64,000 nucleotides of DNA from Ammonifex degensii KC4. GTDB lineage: Bacteria > Bacillota > Desulfotomaculia > Desulfotomaculales > Ammonificaceae. Positions 52,226-63,333 of this stretch are shown here, piece by piece. The DNA is taken from the NCBI RefSeq assembly GCF_000024605.1, contig NC_013385.1:1049501-1113500 (forward strand), read 5' to 3'. Within the stretch, counting starts at the first letter, position 1, and each line of letters opens with the position of its first letter. A model generated the notes under the pieces. The model searched no databases. It was not told where the DNA came from and saw only the letters and a program-made list of their open reading frames with translations. Both the position numbers and the translations under genes were made by a program.

Positions 52226-52609
52226 ATGAAGGTGCTGTTAGCGGTTGAAGGTGAGCGGGTGGCGGCGCACTTCGGTCATGCGCCTTCCTTCCTGATAGCT
52301 GAAATCGAAGATGGGAGGGTGAAGCACAGGGAACTCGTTCCCAATCCAGGGCACCGGCCGGGCTTCCTACCTGCCTACTTTTCCCAGATGGGGATAACCC
52401 ACGTGATAGCCGGAGGTATGGGGCCCCGGGCGCAGGAACTCTTCCAGGCCCACGGTATTACCACCATTCTGGGAGTTCAGGGCTCGGTAGAGGAGGTACT
52501 CCGGGCGTTTTGTGATAACCGGCTTGTACCCGGTCCTTCCCTTTGTGACCACGGGCAGGAAGGTACCCACGGCAGCTGCGGCGGGCGCTGTGGGGGTCAC
52601 TCCTCGTGA
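52226..52609 (+). CDS. NifX-like protein, second copy
   Basis: A 127-residue paralogue of the gene just upstream: MKVLLAVEGERVAAHFGHAP, then THVIAGGMGPRAQELFQAHG and VQGSVEEVLRAFCDN. The C-terminus is Cys/His-rich (CDHGQEGTHGSCGGRCGGHSS), a likely metal-binding tail. ATG 52226, behind GGGAGGTGG, is preferred to a longer frame. It overlaps the following ATPase gene by four bases. Confidence 0.82.
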   Translation: MKVLLAVEGERVAAHFGHAPSFLIAEIEDGRVKHRELVPNPGHRPGFLPAYFSQMGITHVIAGGMGPRAQELFQAHGITTILGVQGSVEEVLRAFCDNRLVPGPSLCDHGQEGTHGSCGGRCGGHSS

Positions 52610-53442
52610 TCGTGGCAGTAGCCAGCGGGAAGGGTGGGGTAGGAAAGACCACGGTAGCCGTCAACTTGGCCCTGGCAGCAGAAGAAGAAGTTATTTTGCT
52701 TGACAGCGACGTGGAGGAGCCTAATGCCCACCTCTTACTCCGGCCGGAGATCGAGAAAGAAACACCGGTACCTTTGTTGGTACCGGTTTTTCACCGCGAG
52801 CGGTGCACCGGTTGCGGCAAGTGCATCGAGGTGTGTGCCTACCACGCCTTAGCCCTTATCGGGCGTGAACTTTTGATATTTGACAAGATGTGTCACGCCT
52901 GCGGCGGCTGCATTTACTTCTGCCCGGAAAAAGCCTTGACCGAGGGAGAGCGCGTGATAGGGATACTACAGGAGGGCCGGGCCGGCAAAGTCCGTTTCGT
53001 CCAGGGAAGGATGTCGGTAGGAGAGGCTTTGGCCGTTCCTGTGATAAAGAAGCTGCGCGAGAAGCAAGGAGCACATACCATCATCGATTGCCCGCCGGGA
53101 ACCTCCTGCCCTGTCATCCAGGCGGTAAAAGGAGCCGATTTCTGCTTGGTGGTTACCGAGCCCACTCCTTTCGGGCAACACGACCTCCGTCTCTTGATAG
53201 AAATGCTTAGAGTATTGAAGGTTCCCGCCGGGGTAATCATCAACCGGGCCGACCTGGGGGACGAAGAAGTGGAGGAGTACTGCCGGCAAGAGGGTATTCC
53301 TGTCTTACTCAAGATTCCCTTTGATTTGGAAATAGCTCGTTCTTTTGCTGCCGGCGTACCCTTCGTTGCCCGCTTGCCCCGGTGGCGCCAAGCCTTCTCC
53401 GACCTCTGGCAGAGGCTCAAGAGAAAAGGGGTGAGGGCTTGA
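52606..53442 (+). CDS. Ferredoxin-domain P-loop ATPase (MinD/Mrp superfamily)
   Basis: A 278-residue P-loop ATPase with a built-in ferredoxin domain. Deviant Walker A: SGKGGVGKTTVAVNLALA; switch region DSDVEEPNAHLLL. Between them and the later core are two [4Fe-4S] motifs, CTGCGKCIEVCAYHAL near 66 and CHACGGCIYFCPEKAL near 95. Then IIDCPPGTSCPVIQAVKGAD and TEPTPFGQHDLRLLIE. Pairs of such genes occur with NifX-like proteins in anaerobes and may act in Fe-S cluster delivery (family inference). Confidence 0.87.
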   Translation: MIVAVASGKGGVGKTTVAVNLALAAEEEVILLDSDVEEPNAHLLLRPEIEKETPVPLLVPVFHRERCTGCGKCIEVCAYHALALIGRELLIFDKMCHACGGCIYFCPEKALTEGERVIGILQEGRAGKVRFVQGRMSVGEALAVPVIKKLREKQGAHTIIDCPPGTSCPVIQAVKGADFCLVVTEPTPFGQHDLRLLIEMLRVLKVPAGVIINRADLGDEEVEEYCRQEGIPVLLKIPFDLEIARSFAAGVPFVARLPRWRQAFSDLWQRLKRKGVRA

Positions 53443-54281
53443 AGGAAATCGTAGTGCTGAGCGGTAAGGGGGGAACGGGCAAGACCACATTGACCGGGGT
53501 GTTTGCCACTCTGGGCCAGAGGGCGGTCTTGGCCGACGCCGATGTCGACGCTTCTAACCTCCACATCCTTCTCAACCCGGTGAAAGAATACGAAGAACCT
53601 TTCTACGGCTCCCAGCAACCGGTGGTGGACCAAAATAAGTGTACCCGCTGCGGGGTCTGCACCCAGCTTTGCCGTTTCGACGCCATTGATCACGGGGAAG
53701 TGGACGAACTCAACTGTGAAGGCTGTGGCGTTTGCTTTCATGGCTGCCCGGAAAAGGCCATAACCATGGAACCGGTTTTAAGCGGCCACCTCTACCGGGG
53801 GAGCACCCCTTACGGACCTTTCGTCTGGGCAGAGCTCGGCATTGCCCAGGAGGCTTCCGGCAAACTGGTGGCTCGGGTGAAAGAAGTGGCACGGGAGATA
53901 GCCCGGCAGGAGGACAGGCTCCTGGTGGTGGACGGCCCGCCGGGCATAGGCTGCCCGGTAATAGCCTCAGTTTCTGGGGCCAGCTTGGTACTAGCGGTGA
54001 CCGAGCCTACGGCTGCCGGGAAGCACGATCTGGGGAGACTCCTGTCCCTTACCCGCCACTTCGGGGTACCGCTGGCTGTGTGCCTCAACAAAGCCACCTT
54101 AGACGAAGAAATGGCCGATAAAATCGAGGAGTTTTGCCGCGAAGAAGGCGTGAAGTTTCTGGGCCGGATTCCTTTTGCCCGCGAGGTGGTGAAGGCTCTG
54201 ATTCACCGCCAGCCGGTAACCGAAGGGCCGGTGGCCGAAGCTATGCAAGAGGTCTGGAGACGTGCTTTAAGCCTGCTATGA
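53439..54281 (+). CDS. Ferredoxin-domain P-loop ATPase, paralogue
   Basis: About 280 residues, the partner of the upstream ATPase: LSGKGGTGKTTLTGVFATLG, DADVDASNLHILL, two [4Fe-4S] motifs CTRCGVCTQLCRFDAI and CEGCGVCFHGCPEKAI, and VVDGPPGIGCPVIASVSGAS. Start TTG 53439 overlaps the previous stop, implying translational coupling. The two ATPases probably form a heterodimer. A terminator follows. Confidence 0.87.
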   Translation: MKEIVVLSGKGGTGKTTLTGVFATLGQRAVLADADVDASNLHILLNPVKEYEEPFYGSQQPVVDQNKCTRCGVCTQLCRFDAIDHGEVDELNCEGCGVCFHGCPEKAITMEPVLSGHLYRGSTPYGPFVWAELGIAQEASGKLVARVKEVAREIARQEDRLLVVDGPPGIGCPVIASVSGASLVLAVTEPTAAGKHDLGRLLSLTRHFGVPLAVCLNKATLDEEMADKIEEFCREEGVKFLGRIPFAREVVKALIHRQPVTEGPVAEAMQEVWRRALSLL

Positions 54282-54287
54282 AGTTTA

Positions 54288-54322
54288 AAAGGGGGGGCTG
54301 TCGAGTGCAGCCCCCCTTTTTT
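54288..54322. terminator. Bidirectional intrinsic terminator
   Basis: Stem AAAGGGGGGGCTG / CAGCCCCCCTTTT (about 12 pairs, seven-base loop) with TTTTTT on the plus side and AAAA on the other, between two convergent genes. Confidence 0.85.
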
Positions 54323-54325
54323 AAG

Positions 54326-54616
54326 TTATCCTTGCTGCTGTTGCTGCCTTTCCAGTTCCTGCAGGCGCTGCTCTAGAATCTGCAGCTGCTGGCGCAGGAA
54401 GTTAGCTTCCTGCCTCAGGAATTCTGCCTCTGCCGGCGTGCCAGTCCAGGGAGTAGGAGGAATTTGTCCTGTTCCCCAGCCGGGCATGGCCCACCAGCGG
54501 CGCGGGAGCCAGGGGAAGAAGCGGCAGCGCCAGCCTCCCCACCAGCCCCAGCCGCGGCCCCAGCCGGCTCCCCAGCCGCCGCCCCAGCGGCGTCCGAAAC
54601 CGAAGCCCCACGGCAT
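54326..54616 (-). CDS. DUF5320-like Gly/Trp/Arg-rich protein with coiled coil
   Basis: A 96-residue protein. The first half is extremely Gly/Trp-rich (MPWGFGFGRRWGGGWGAGWG then WWGGWRCRFFPWLPRRWWAM). The second half is a coiled coil (AEAEFLRQEANFLRQQLQIL then EQRLQELERQQQQQG). This architecture matches DUF5320 proteins, which often neighbour NifX-like and Mrp genes in anaerobes. It is convergent with that cluster. GGAGGGG precedes ATG 54616. Confidence 0.72.
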   Translation of the reverse strand: MPWGFGFGRRWGGGWGAGWGRGWGWWGGWRCRFFPWLPRRWWAMPGWGTGQIPPTPWTGTPAEAEFLRQEANFLRQQLQILEQRLQELERQQQQQG

Positions 54617-54761
54617 ACTTTCCCCTCCTTCCCGGGTAAGGAATAGAGCATATGCTCATTATTATTATAACCTGGGGCTAATTTTCTGGCAACCCGCTGC
54701 GTGAAGAAATTCTTTTCTGTAAAATGGGAAAGGAAAAAGTGCGCTTCAGGAGAACTGGAGG

Positions 54762-56885
54762 ATGGACTGGCTTAAGGAACTCAATCCGGAGCAAAGGGCA
54801 GCGGTAGAGCACGGGGAAGGGCCTCTTCTGGTCTTGGCCGGGGCTGGCAGCGGCAAGACGAGAGTCCTCACCTACCGCATTGCTTATCTCATTACCTACC
54901 GGGGTGTTCCGCCGGAGGCCATCTTGGCTCTTACTTTCACCAATAAGGCGGCGGAAGAGATGCGGGCGCGCGTCACCAGTCTCTTACCCCGAGAGGCGGA
55001 AGATCTGTGGGTGATGACCTTTCATGCCGCCTGCGCCCGGCTTTTGCGCCAGGAGATCCACCATCTAGGGCGCGATCGCGACTTTGCCATCTACGATGAG
55101 GACGACCGCCGGGCTTTGATGAGAGAGTGCTTGCGCGAGCTTGACTTGGACGAGCAGCGTTTTCCTCCTGCTGGAATCATCGGGGCCATATCCTGGGCCA
55201 AGAACTGGCTGGTCACACCGGAGATAATGGCGGAAAGGGCCCGGAGTATCTACGAGGAGAAGGTGGCCAAGATCTTCGCCCTCTACCAGCAGAAGTTGCG
55301 GCAGTACAATGCTCTTGACTTTGACGACCTGCTGGTCGAGGCGGTGCGCCTTTTCCGCGAGCACCCGGAAGTGCTGGCCCGCTGGCAGCGGCGCTTCCGG
55401 TACATCTTGGTGGACGAGTACCAGGACACCAACCACGCCCAGTACGTCTGGCTGAACCTTTTGGCCCAGGGACACCGCAATATTACCGTGGTGGGTGACC
55501 CCGACCAGGCCATTTACGGCTGGCGGGGCGCGGATATCCGCAATATTCTTTCCTTCGAGCGCGACTACCCTGAGGCGCGGGTGATCAAGCTAGAGAAAAA
55601 TTACCGTTCTACTGCTCCCATCCTGGCCTTGGCCGACGAGATCATCAAGTACAACCAGCTCCGCAAGGAGAAGGTTCTGCGTCCGGTGAAACCAGGAGGC
55701 GAGCTCCCGGTGGTTTACGTGGCGACGGACGAAGTTGGGGAAGCTAACTTCGTGGCCGAGACCATAAAGCGGCTCCGGGCAAGCCACGGTTATTCCTGGC
55801 GGGACTTTGCCGTCCTTTACCGCACCAATGCCCAGTCGCGCGTTTTAGAGGAAGTTTTTCTGGTAGCGGGCATACCCTACTTCATCGTGGGCGGGGTGCA
55901 GTTTTACGCCCGCAAGGAGATAAAGGACGTTCTGGCCTACCTGCGGCTGGTGGTCAACCCCGCCGACGCTTTAAGCCTTAAGCGGGTGATCAATGTACCC
56001 CCGCGGGGGATAGGCGAAGGGTATTACAACCGGTTGTTGAACTTCGCCTCTTCGCAGGGGCTATCGCCGGCCCTGGCCCTGCTTCAAGCAGAGGATATTC
56101 CCGGTCTGCCGCGCAGGGTAAAGGCAGCCATGCGGGAACTGGGGGAGTTACTTACCGAGCTGCGTAGCCGGGCGATGGGTCCGGTCAAGCCCTTGGTAGA
56201 AGAGATTTTGTCCCGTACCGGTTATCGGACTCATCTCCTTAAGGAAGGAACGCCGGAGGCCTTAGCCCGCCTAGAGAACTTGCAGGAACTCATCTCGGTG
56301 GCCTGGGAGTTCGATATGGAGGTCGGAGGAAATCTCTCGGACTTCCTGGCCTCGATAGCCCTCTTTTCCGAGGTGGACAAGTACGACCCAGAGACCGACG
56401 CCGTGGTCCTCATGACGCTGCATAGCGCCAAGGGGTTGGAGTTCCCGGTGGTCTTTCTGGTAGGTATGGAGGAGGGGCTTTTTCCCCACGCCCGCTGCCT
56501 GGGAGATAGGGCAGCACTGGAAGAGGAGAGAAGGCTTTGTTACGTGGGGATAACCCGCGCCAAAGAGCGCCTGTATCTCGTCCGCAGCCAGGAAAGGCGT
56601 CTTTACGGAGAGGCGAGGGCCAACCCTCCCTCCCGGTTCCTGCGGGAAATACCCGCCGAGCTTTACGAGCTTTATTCACCGCCACCGGTGCCTGCCTGTT
56701 CTGAGCGGGCGGCGGAAGATTTGGAGCCGGGGGATCGGGTGCGGCACCGCAAGTGGGGTGAGGGCACGGTGGTAGAGGTGAAGGGCGAGGGGGAAGAAAG
56801 GCAGGTTACGGTGAACTTTCCCTCAGTGGGGATTAAAACCTTACTTTTAGCCTACGCTCCTTTAGAGAGGTTGGCAGAGGAATGA
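54762..56885 (+). CDS. pcrA: ATP-dependent DNA helicase PcrA/UvrD
   Basis: A 707-residue superfamily 1 3'-5' helicase for repair and replication-conflict removal. Motifs: LNPEQRAAVEHGEGPLLVLAGAGSGKT (Q motif and Walker A), TFTNKAAEEM, VDEYQDTNHAQY (motif II), VGDPDQAIYGWRGAD, LEKNYRST, VVLMTLHSAKGLEF and YVGITRAKERLYL. A C-terminal tail ends in a Tudor-like domain (GDRVRHRKWGEGTVVEVKG). The stop overlaps amj by four bases. Confidence 0.96.
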   Translation: MDWLKELNPEQRAAVEHGEGPLLVLAGAGSGKTRVLTYRIAYLITYRGVPPEAILALTFTNKAAEEMRARVTSLLPREAEDLWVMTFHAACARLLRQEIHHLGRDRDFAIYDEDDRRALMRECLRELDLDEQRFPPAGIIGAISWAKNWLVTPEIMAERARSIYEEKVAKIFALYQQKLRQYNALDFDDLLVEAVRLFREHPEVLARWQRRFRYILVDEYQDTNHAQYVWLNLLAQGHRNITVVGDPDQAIYGWRGADIRNILSFERDYPEARVIKLEKNYRSTAPILALADEIIKYNQLRKEKVLRPVKPGGELPVVYVATDEVGEANFVAETIKRLRASHGYSWRDFAVLYRTNAQSRVLEEVFLVAGIPYFIVGGVQFYARKEIKDVLAYLRLVVNPADALSLKRVINVPPRGIGEGYYNRLLNFASSQGLSPALALLQAEDIPGLPRRVKAAMRELGELLTELRSRAMGPVKPLVEEILSRTGYRTHLLKEGTPEALARLENLQELISVAWEFDMEVGGNLSDFLASIALFSEVDKYDPETDAVVLMTLHSAKGLEFPVVFLVGMEEGLFPHARCLGDRAALEEERRLCYVGITRAKERLYLVRSQERRLYGEARANPPSRFLREIPAELYELYSPPPVPACSERAAEDLEPGDRVRHRKWGEGTVVEVKGEGEERQVTVNFPSVGIKTLLLAYAPLERLAEE

Positions 56886-57754
56886 CGACAAGCTTTGTCC
56901 TGGTGCTTTTCCTCACTGTACTCATCCACCTCATCAACACCCTGATTTACAGCGCCCGGTGGGCGGGGGTGAAGACGGGGCGGCTGGCTACCGCTTACTC
57001 CCTCTTCAACATCATTTTTCTCATTGCCAGCACGGCCAACACCATCCAGGCTCCTCTTCTCTCTTCGCTGGTGGAGCATACCATTAACCGAGGGCTGGCT
57101 ACCCTGGGTAGCCACCTGCCCGACGATATCCTGCTACAGATGCCCGCCTACCGGCAGGAGCTGGGTATCCTGGAGTATAAGATAAGGTTGGTCATCCTGG
57201 CGGCTACGGTGGGAACCGTGATCGGTGGTCTTTTACTTCCTCCTTTCGTTCGCCTCTTTGCCCGCACCATCCTACTCTTTGAGGAGGTAGGCTCAGTTCC
57301 CCGCCTTTTCCTCCTGGTCTTGACGCCCCGGCGTTTCTGGGGGGCGCTAAAGGCCATGCGCCCTGCCTCTCCCAGCTCCTTGCGCCGGGTGATAGGGCAG
57401 AAACTAGGGCTGCCCAAGGGCTTTCTCCTGCTCAACGTCTTCATAAGCGGCATTTATACCACCGGGGTACTCTCGGCCCTTTACGCTGGTGCCCTCTTTC
57501 CCCACTACCGCACTACCGCTACCCTTCTCTCCCCTATAGTGAACGGCCTGGCCACCGTCCTTTTGGCCACAGTAGTGGACCCTACCGCCGCAGTGATCAC
57601 CGACCAGGCCCTGCAGGGTAGGCGGGAGGAGAAGGACGTGCGGCAGATGGTAGCCTACTTAGCCCTCACCCGTTTCCTGGGCACCATTCTGGCCCAACTT
57701 CTTTTCGTTCCTGCAGCCTGGCTCATAAGGGGAGTAGCCCAGCTCTTGGTGTAA
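56882..57754 (+). CDS. amj: Lipid II flippase, Amj family
   Basis: A 290-residue polytopic membrane protein of the Amj (DUF2837) type, an alternate to MurJ for moving lipid II across the membrane in cell-wall synthesis. The signature N-terminus is present: FLTVLIHLINTLIYSARWAG then TGRLATAYSLFNIIFLIAST. About eight hydrophobic segments follow, ending in FLGTILAQLLFVPAAWLI. The start overlaps the pcrA stop. Confidence 0.82.
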   Translation: MTTSFVLVLFLTVLIHLINTLIYSARWAGVKTGRLATAYSLFNIIFLIASTANTIQAPLLSSLVEHTINRGLATLGSHLPDDILLQMPAYRQELGILEYKIRLVILAATVGTVIGGLLLPPFVRLFARTILLFEEVGSVPRLFLLVLTPRRFWGALKAMRPASPSSLRRVIGQKLGLPKGFLLLNVFISGIYTTGVLSALYAGALFPHYRTTATLLSPIVNGLATVLLATVVDPTAAVITDQALQGRREEKDVRQMVAYLALTRFLGTILAQLLFVPAAWLIRGVAQLLV

Positions 57755-59827
<2,073 letters not shown>

Positions 59828-59828
59828 C

Positions 59829-59858
59829 TTGTTCCGGAGCCAAGCCATCTGATATAAT
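59829..59858 (+). promoter_or_regulatory. Promoter of gatCAB
   Basis: TTGTTC, 18 bases, TATAAT, with the -10 box 28 bases before the gatC start and directly after the ligA stop. Confidence 0.7.
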
Positions 59859-59885
59859 CTCCTTCAAGTTTGGGGGTGAAAAACC

Positions 59886-60167
59886 GTGCTTTCCCGGTCG
59901 GAAGTGGAACACGTAGCTGCCCTGGCCCGCCTGGAGCTCAGTGAGGAGGAAAAAGAGCTTTTTGCCCGGCAACTGGGGAAAATTATCGAATACGTGAACA
60001 CCTTGCAGGAGCTTCCCACCGACGACGTGCCTCCCTTGGTGCACGTGGTACCCCTTAAGAACGTGTGGCGGGAGGACAAGGTGGAAGAGCACCTGGAGGT
60101 GGAGAAAGTGCTCTCCCGGGCGCCTGACCGGGAAGAGCGTTTCTTCCGGGTTTCCCGGGTAGTCTAG
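59886..60167 (+). CDS. gatC: Aspartyl/glutamyl-tRNA amidotransferase subunit C
   Basis: A 93-residue subunit that stabilises the GatCAB complex. Typical pattern: SRSEVEHVAALARLELSEEE, LGKIIEYVNTLQELPTDDVP and the C-terminal APDREERFFRVSRVV. GTG 59886 follows GGGGGTG. It is the first gene of the operon that makes Gln-tRNA or Asn-tRNA from misacylated tRNA. Confidence 0.95.
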   Translation: MLSRSEVEHVAALARLELSEEEKELFARQLGKIIEYVNTLQELPTDDVPPLVHVVPLKNVWREDKVEEHLEVEKVLSRAPDREERFFRVSRVV

Positions 60168-60192
60168 GTTATTTGGCGGAGGAGGTTGAGGA

Positions 60193-61662
60193 GTGGGGGA
60201 CATATGCTTTCTGCCGGCTCACATTCTGCGTGAGCGCTTCTGCCGCAAGGAGATTTCGGCCAAAGAAATAGTTACTGCTTTCTTGGAGCGGATAAAGCAG
60301 GTGGAGCCCAAGGTCAAGGCTTTCCTAACCCTTTGCGAGGAGGAAGCTTTGAACCAGGCCGAGCAACTCGACCGAGCCTTGGCTTATGGGGAAGAAATGG
60401 GGCCCCTGGCAGGAGTGCCGGTGGCCCTGAAGGACAACCTCTGTCTTTCCGGTTTTCCCACTACCTGCGCCTCCAAGATCCTGGCCAACTTTTACCCTCC
60501 TTACGACGCTACGGTGGTCAGGCGGCTCAAAGAGGCAGGGGCCATCATCGTGGGTAAGACCAACCTGGACGAGTTCGCCATGGGCTCTTCTACGGAAAAC
60601 TCAGCCTTTCATCCCACCGCCAATCCCTGGGACCTTTCCCGCGTGCCGGGAGGTTCAAGTGGCGGGTCGGCGGCGGCCGTAGCAGCTGGAGAAGTTCCGG
60701 TGGCGCTGGGATCGGACACTGGGGGCTCTATTCGCCAACCGGCCGCCTTCTGCGGCGTGGTGGGGCTCAAGCCTACGTACGGCCGGGTGTCCCGCTATGG
60801 GTTGGTGGCCTTTGCTTCTTCGCTTGACCAGATAGGCCCTATTACCCGGTGCGTTGAGGACTGCGCTTTGGTCCTTCAAGTCATTGCCGGGCATGATCCC
60901 CGCGATGCCACCTCCATCCCGGGCGAAGTACCGGATTATCGGTCAAGCCTTATTTCAGATCTCAAGGGGATGAAGGTAGGGATTCCCCGTGAATATCTGG
61001 GGGAAGGTATTGCACCGGAAGTCAGGGCGGTGGTAGAGGAGGTAGCGGCCAAACTGGCGGACCTGGGAGCCCAGGTAGACTACACTTCCCTTCCCCACAC
61101 CAAGTATGCCCTGCCCGCTTACTATCTGGTGGCCCCCGCCGAGGCTTCTTCCAACTTAGCCCGTTACGACGGGGTGCGCTATGGCCTGCGGGTTCCGGCA
61201 AAAGAGGCCAAGGACTCCATGGCGCTTACCCGCAAGGAGGGTTTTGGTCCAGAGGTCAAGCGGCGCATCATGCTGGGAACCTACGCCCTCTCGGCGGGCT
61301 ACTACGAAGCCTACTACCTGAAGGCGCTCAAAGTACGGACTCTCATCAAGCGCGACTTCGACGAAGCTTTTGCCCACTTCGATTGCCTCCTTACCCCGAC
61401 CACTCCTACGCCGGCTTTCCGGATGGGAGAGAAGCTTGCTGATCCCTTAACCATGTACTTTTCCGATATATGCACCTTGGCTGTTAACCTGGCGGGCCTG
61501 CCAGCTATCTCGGTGCCGGCGGGGAAAGTTGGTCATTTACCGGTAGGGGTACAGTTCATCGCTCCGCCCCTGAAGGAGGACAAGCTCTTCCGGGTAGCCT
61601 ATGCTCTGGAACAGGTGGTGGGCTTTCCTTCCTGGCGCCCCCCGCTGGAGGTGAAAGAGTGA
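60193..61662 (+). CDS. gatA: Aspartyl/glutamyl-tRNA amidotransferase subunit A
   Basis: A 489-residue amidase that supplies ammonia from glutamine. Amidase signature: [20 protein letters not shown] with the catalytic Lys near 79, [20 protein letters not shown] near 150, and [20 protein letters not shown] with cis-Ser and nucleophilic Ser near 175. GTG 60193 follows GGAGG. Its stop overlaps gatB by four bases. Confidence 0.97.
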   Translation: MGDICFLPAHILRERFCRKEISAKEIVTAFLERIKQVEPKVKAFLTLCEEEALNQAEQLDRALAYGEEMGPLAGVPVALKDNLCLSGFPTTCASKILANFYPPYDATVVRRLKEAGAIIVGKTNLDEFAMGSSTENSAFHPTANPWDLSRVPGGSSGGSAAAVAAGEVPVALGSDTGGSIRQPAAFCGVVGLKPTYGRVSRYGLVAFASSLDQIGPITRCVEDCALVLQVIAGHDPRDATSIPGEVPDYRSSLISDLKGMKVGIPREYLGEGIAPEVRAVVEEVAAKLADLGAQVDYTSLPHTKYALPAYYLVAPAEASSNLARYDGVRYGLRVPAKEAKDSMALTRKEGFGPEVKRRIMLGTYALSAGYYEAYYLKALKVRTLIKRDFDEAFAHFDCLLTPTTPTPAFRMGEKLADPLTMYFSDICTLAVNLAGLPAISVPAGKVGHLPVGVQFIAPPLKEDKLFRVAYALEQVVGFPSWRPPLEVKE

Positions 61663-63098
61663 ACTACGAAGCGGTAATCGGGCTGGAGATACACGTAGAG
61701 CTGAAGACGGAGAGCAAGATCTTCTGCGGCTGCCGGGCAGCCTTCGGAGCCGAGCCCAACACCCACGTGTGCCCGGTATGTCTGGGACTACCCGGCACCT
61801 TACCGGTGCTTAACCGGCGAGCGGTGGAGTACGCCATAATGGCCGCACTGGCCCTTAACTGCGAGATAACCCCTTACTGCAAGTTCGACCGGAAGAACTA
61901 CTTCTACCCGGATCTTCCCAAAAACTACCAGATATCTCAGTTCGACCTGCCGCTGGCCCGTAACGGCTACCTGGAGATCGACACCCCTTCCGGCCCCAAG
62001 CGGGTGGGGATCGTCCGGCTGCATCTAGAGGAGGACGCCGGCAAGCTGGTGCATGTGCAGTACGGAGACAGCTCCTACGCACTGGTAGATTACAACCGGG
62101 CAGGAGTGCCGCTTATAGAGATCGTCTCTGCGCCCGATCTTCGCTCTCCTGAGGAGGCACGGGCTTACGCCGAGAAGCTGAGGCAGATAATGCTTTATCT
62201 AGGCATTTCCGACTGTAAGATGGAGGAAGGCTCGCTTAGAGTAGACGCCAACGTCTCGGTGCGCCCCGCCGGCAGCGACATCTTGGGGGTAAAGACGGAG
62301 ATCAAGAACGTGAACTCTTTCCGCTCTCTGGCCCGGGCTTTGACCTACGAGATCGAGCGGCACATAGCCTGCCTTGAGCGGGGAGAGGAGATAGTGCAGG
62401 AGACCCGGGCCTGGGACGAAGAGAGGGGCATAACCTTTTCCATGCGCAGCAAGGAGGAGGCGCACGACTACCGCTACTTCCCCGAGCCCGACCTTCCTCC
62501 CCTGGTGATCGATGCAGAGTGGGTGGAGTCCTTGCGGAAGGCGCTGCCGGAGCTGCCGGACGCCAAGCGCCGCCGTTTCATCGAAGAGTACGGCCTGCCG
62601 GAGAACGCCGCCACCGTCCTCACGGCCACTCCGGAAGTAGCCGATTACTTCGAGGAAACCTTGAAGTTTTATCCCCAGCCGCGCCAGGTAGCGAACTGGG
62701 TAATGGGAGAGTTGGCCCGCTGTCTTAACGCCGCCGGTATTCCCATAACCGCCTCGCCGGTAAAGCCCCAGGCTTTAGCCCAGCTCCTCAAGCTTATAGA
62801 TGCGGGGACCATAAGCGGCAAGATAGCCAAGGATGTCTTCGAGGAAATGTTTGCTACCGGCAAGGATGCGGAGAGCATCGTTAAAGAGAAGGGACTTACG
62901 CAGATTACCGACGAGGAAGTCATCCGCCAGGTGGTGCGGGAAGTGATCGCGGCCAACCCCAAGGTGGTAGCGGACTATAAGGGAGGAAAGGAAAAGGCTC
63001 TTTCCTTCCTGGTGGGCCAGGTGATGAAAGCCACGCGGGGCAGGGCCAACCCGGGTCTGGTGAATCAGCTGCTCAAAGAGGAGCTCAGCCGGGAGTGA
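61659..63098 (+). CDS. gatB: Aspartyl/glutamyl-tRNA amidotransferase subunit B
   Basis: A 479-residue kinase-like subunit that binds tRNA and activates the carboxylate. Seen: [20 protein letters not shown] at the N-terminus, [43 protein letters not shown], and a C-terminal YqeY-like domain ending [20 protein letters not shown]. The length and zinc-site cysteines (CGCRAAF..CPVC) are normal. Confidence 0.97.
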   Translation: MNYEAVIGLEIHVELKTESKIFCGCRAAFGAEPNTHVCPVCLGLPGTLPVLNRRAVEYAIMAALALNCEITPYCKFDRKNYFYPDLPKNYQISQFDLPLARNGYLEIDTPSGPKRVGIVRLHLEEDAGKLVHVQYGDSSYALVDYNRAGVPLIEIVSAPDLRSPEEARAYAEKLRQIMLYLGISDCKMEEGSLRVDANVSVRPAGSDILGVKTEIKNVNSFRSLARALTYEIERHIACLERGEEIVQETRAWDEERGITFSMRSKEEAHDYRYFPEPDLPPLVIDAEWVESLRKALPELPDAKRRRFIEEYGLPENAATVLTATPEVADYFEETLKFYPQPRQVANWVMGELARCLNAAGIPITASPVKPQALAQLLKLIDAGTISGKIAKDVFEEMFATGKDAESIVKEKGLTQITDEEVIRQVVREVIAANPKVVADYKGGKEKALSFLVGQVMKATRGRANPGLVNQLLKEELSRE

Positions 63099-63110
63099 GG
63101 TGAGCTGAAG

Positions 63111-63305
63111 TTGGAGTGCCGCAAAGAGCGCAACCTTAAAATGTGCATCTGTTCCTATCCCTATTGCGAGAAGAAGGGGCTTTGCTGCGAATGTGTGGCC
63201 TACCACCGGGCGCGGGGAGAGATTCCGGGCTGCTTCTTCCCGCCCGAAGTGGAAAAGACTTATGATCGTTCCATCGAGGCTTTCATAAAGGCCTATAAGC
63301 GATAG
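63111..63305 (+). CDS. Small Cys-rich DUF6485-like protein
   Basis: A 64-residue cytosolic protein with seven to eight cysteines: [20 protein letters not shown] then [22 protein letters not shown]. It matches DUF6485-type proteins, common in anaerobic Firmicutes and methanogens, probably metal-binding. The start is TTG 63111 after GAGGTGA. Function unknown. Confidence 0.7.
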   Translation: MECRKERNLKMCICSYPYCEKKGLCCECVAYHRARGEIPGCFFPPEVEKTYDRSIEAFIKAYKR

Positions 63306-63333
63306 ACGAGTAAGGGTTGGGGGTGGCATTGAT

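Noticed and set aside
54438-54704. Plus-strand Pro/Gln-rich frames at the DUF5320 locus
   Set aside because: They are reverse readings of the Gly/Trp-rich gene on the minus strand, which has a ribosome site and a coiled coil.
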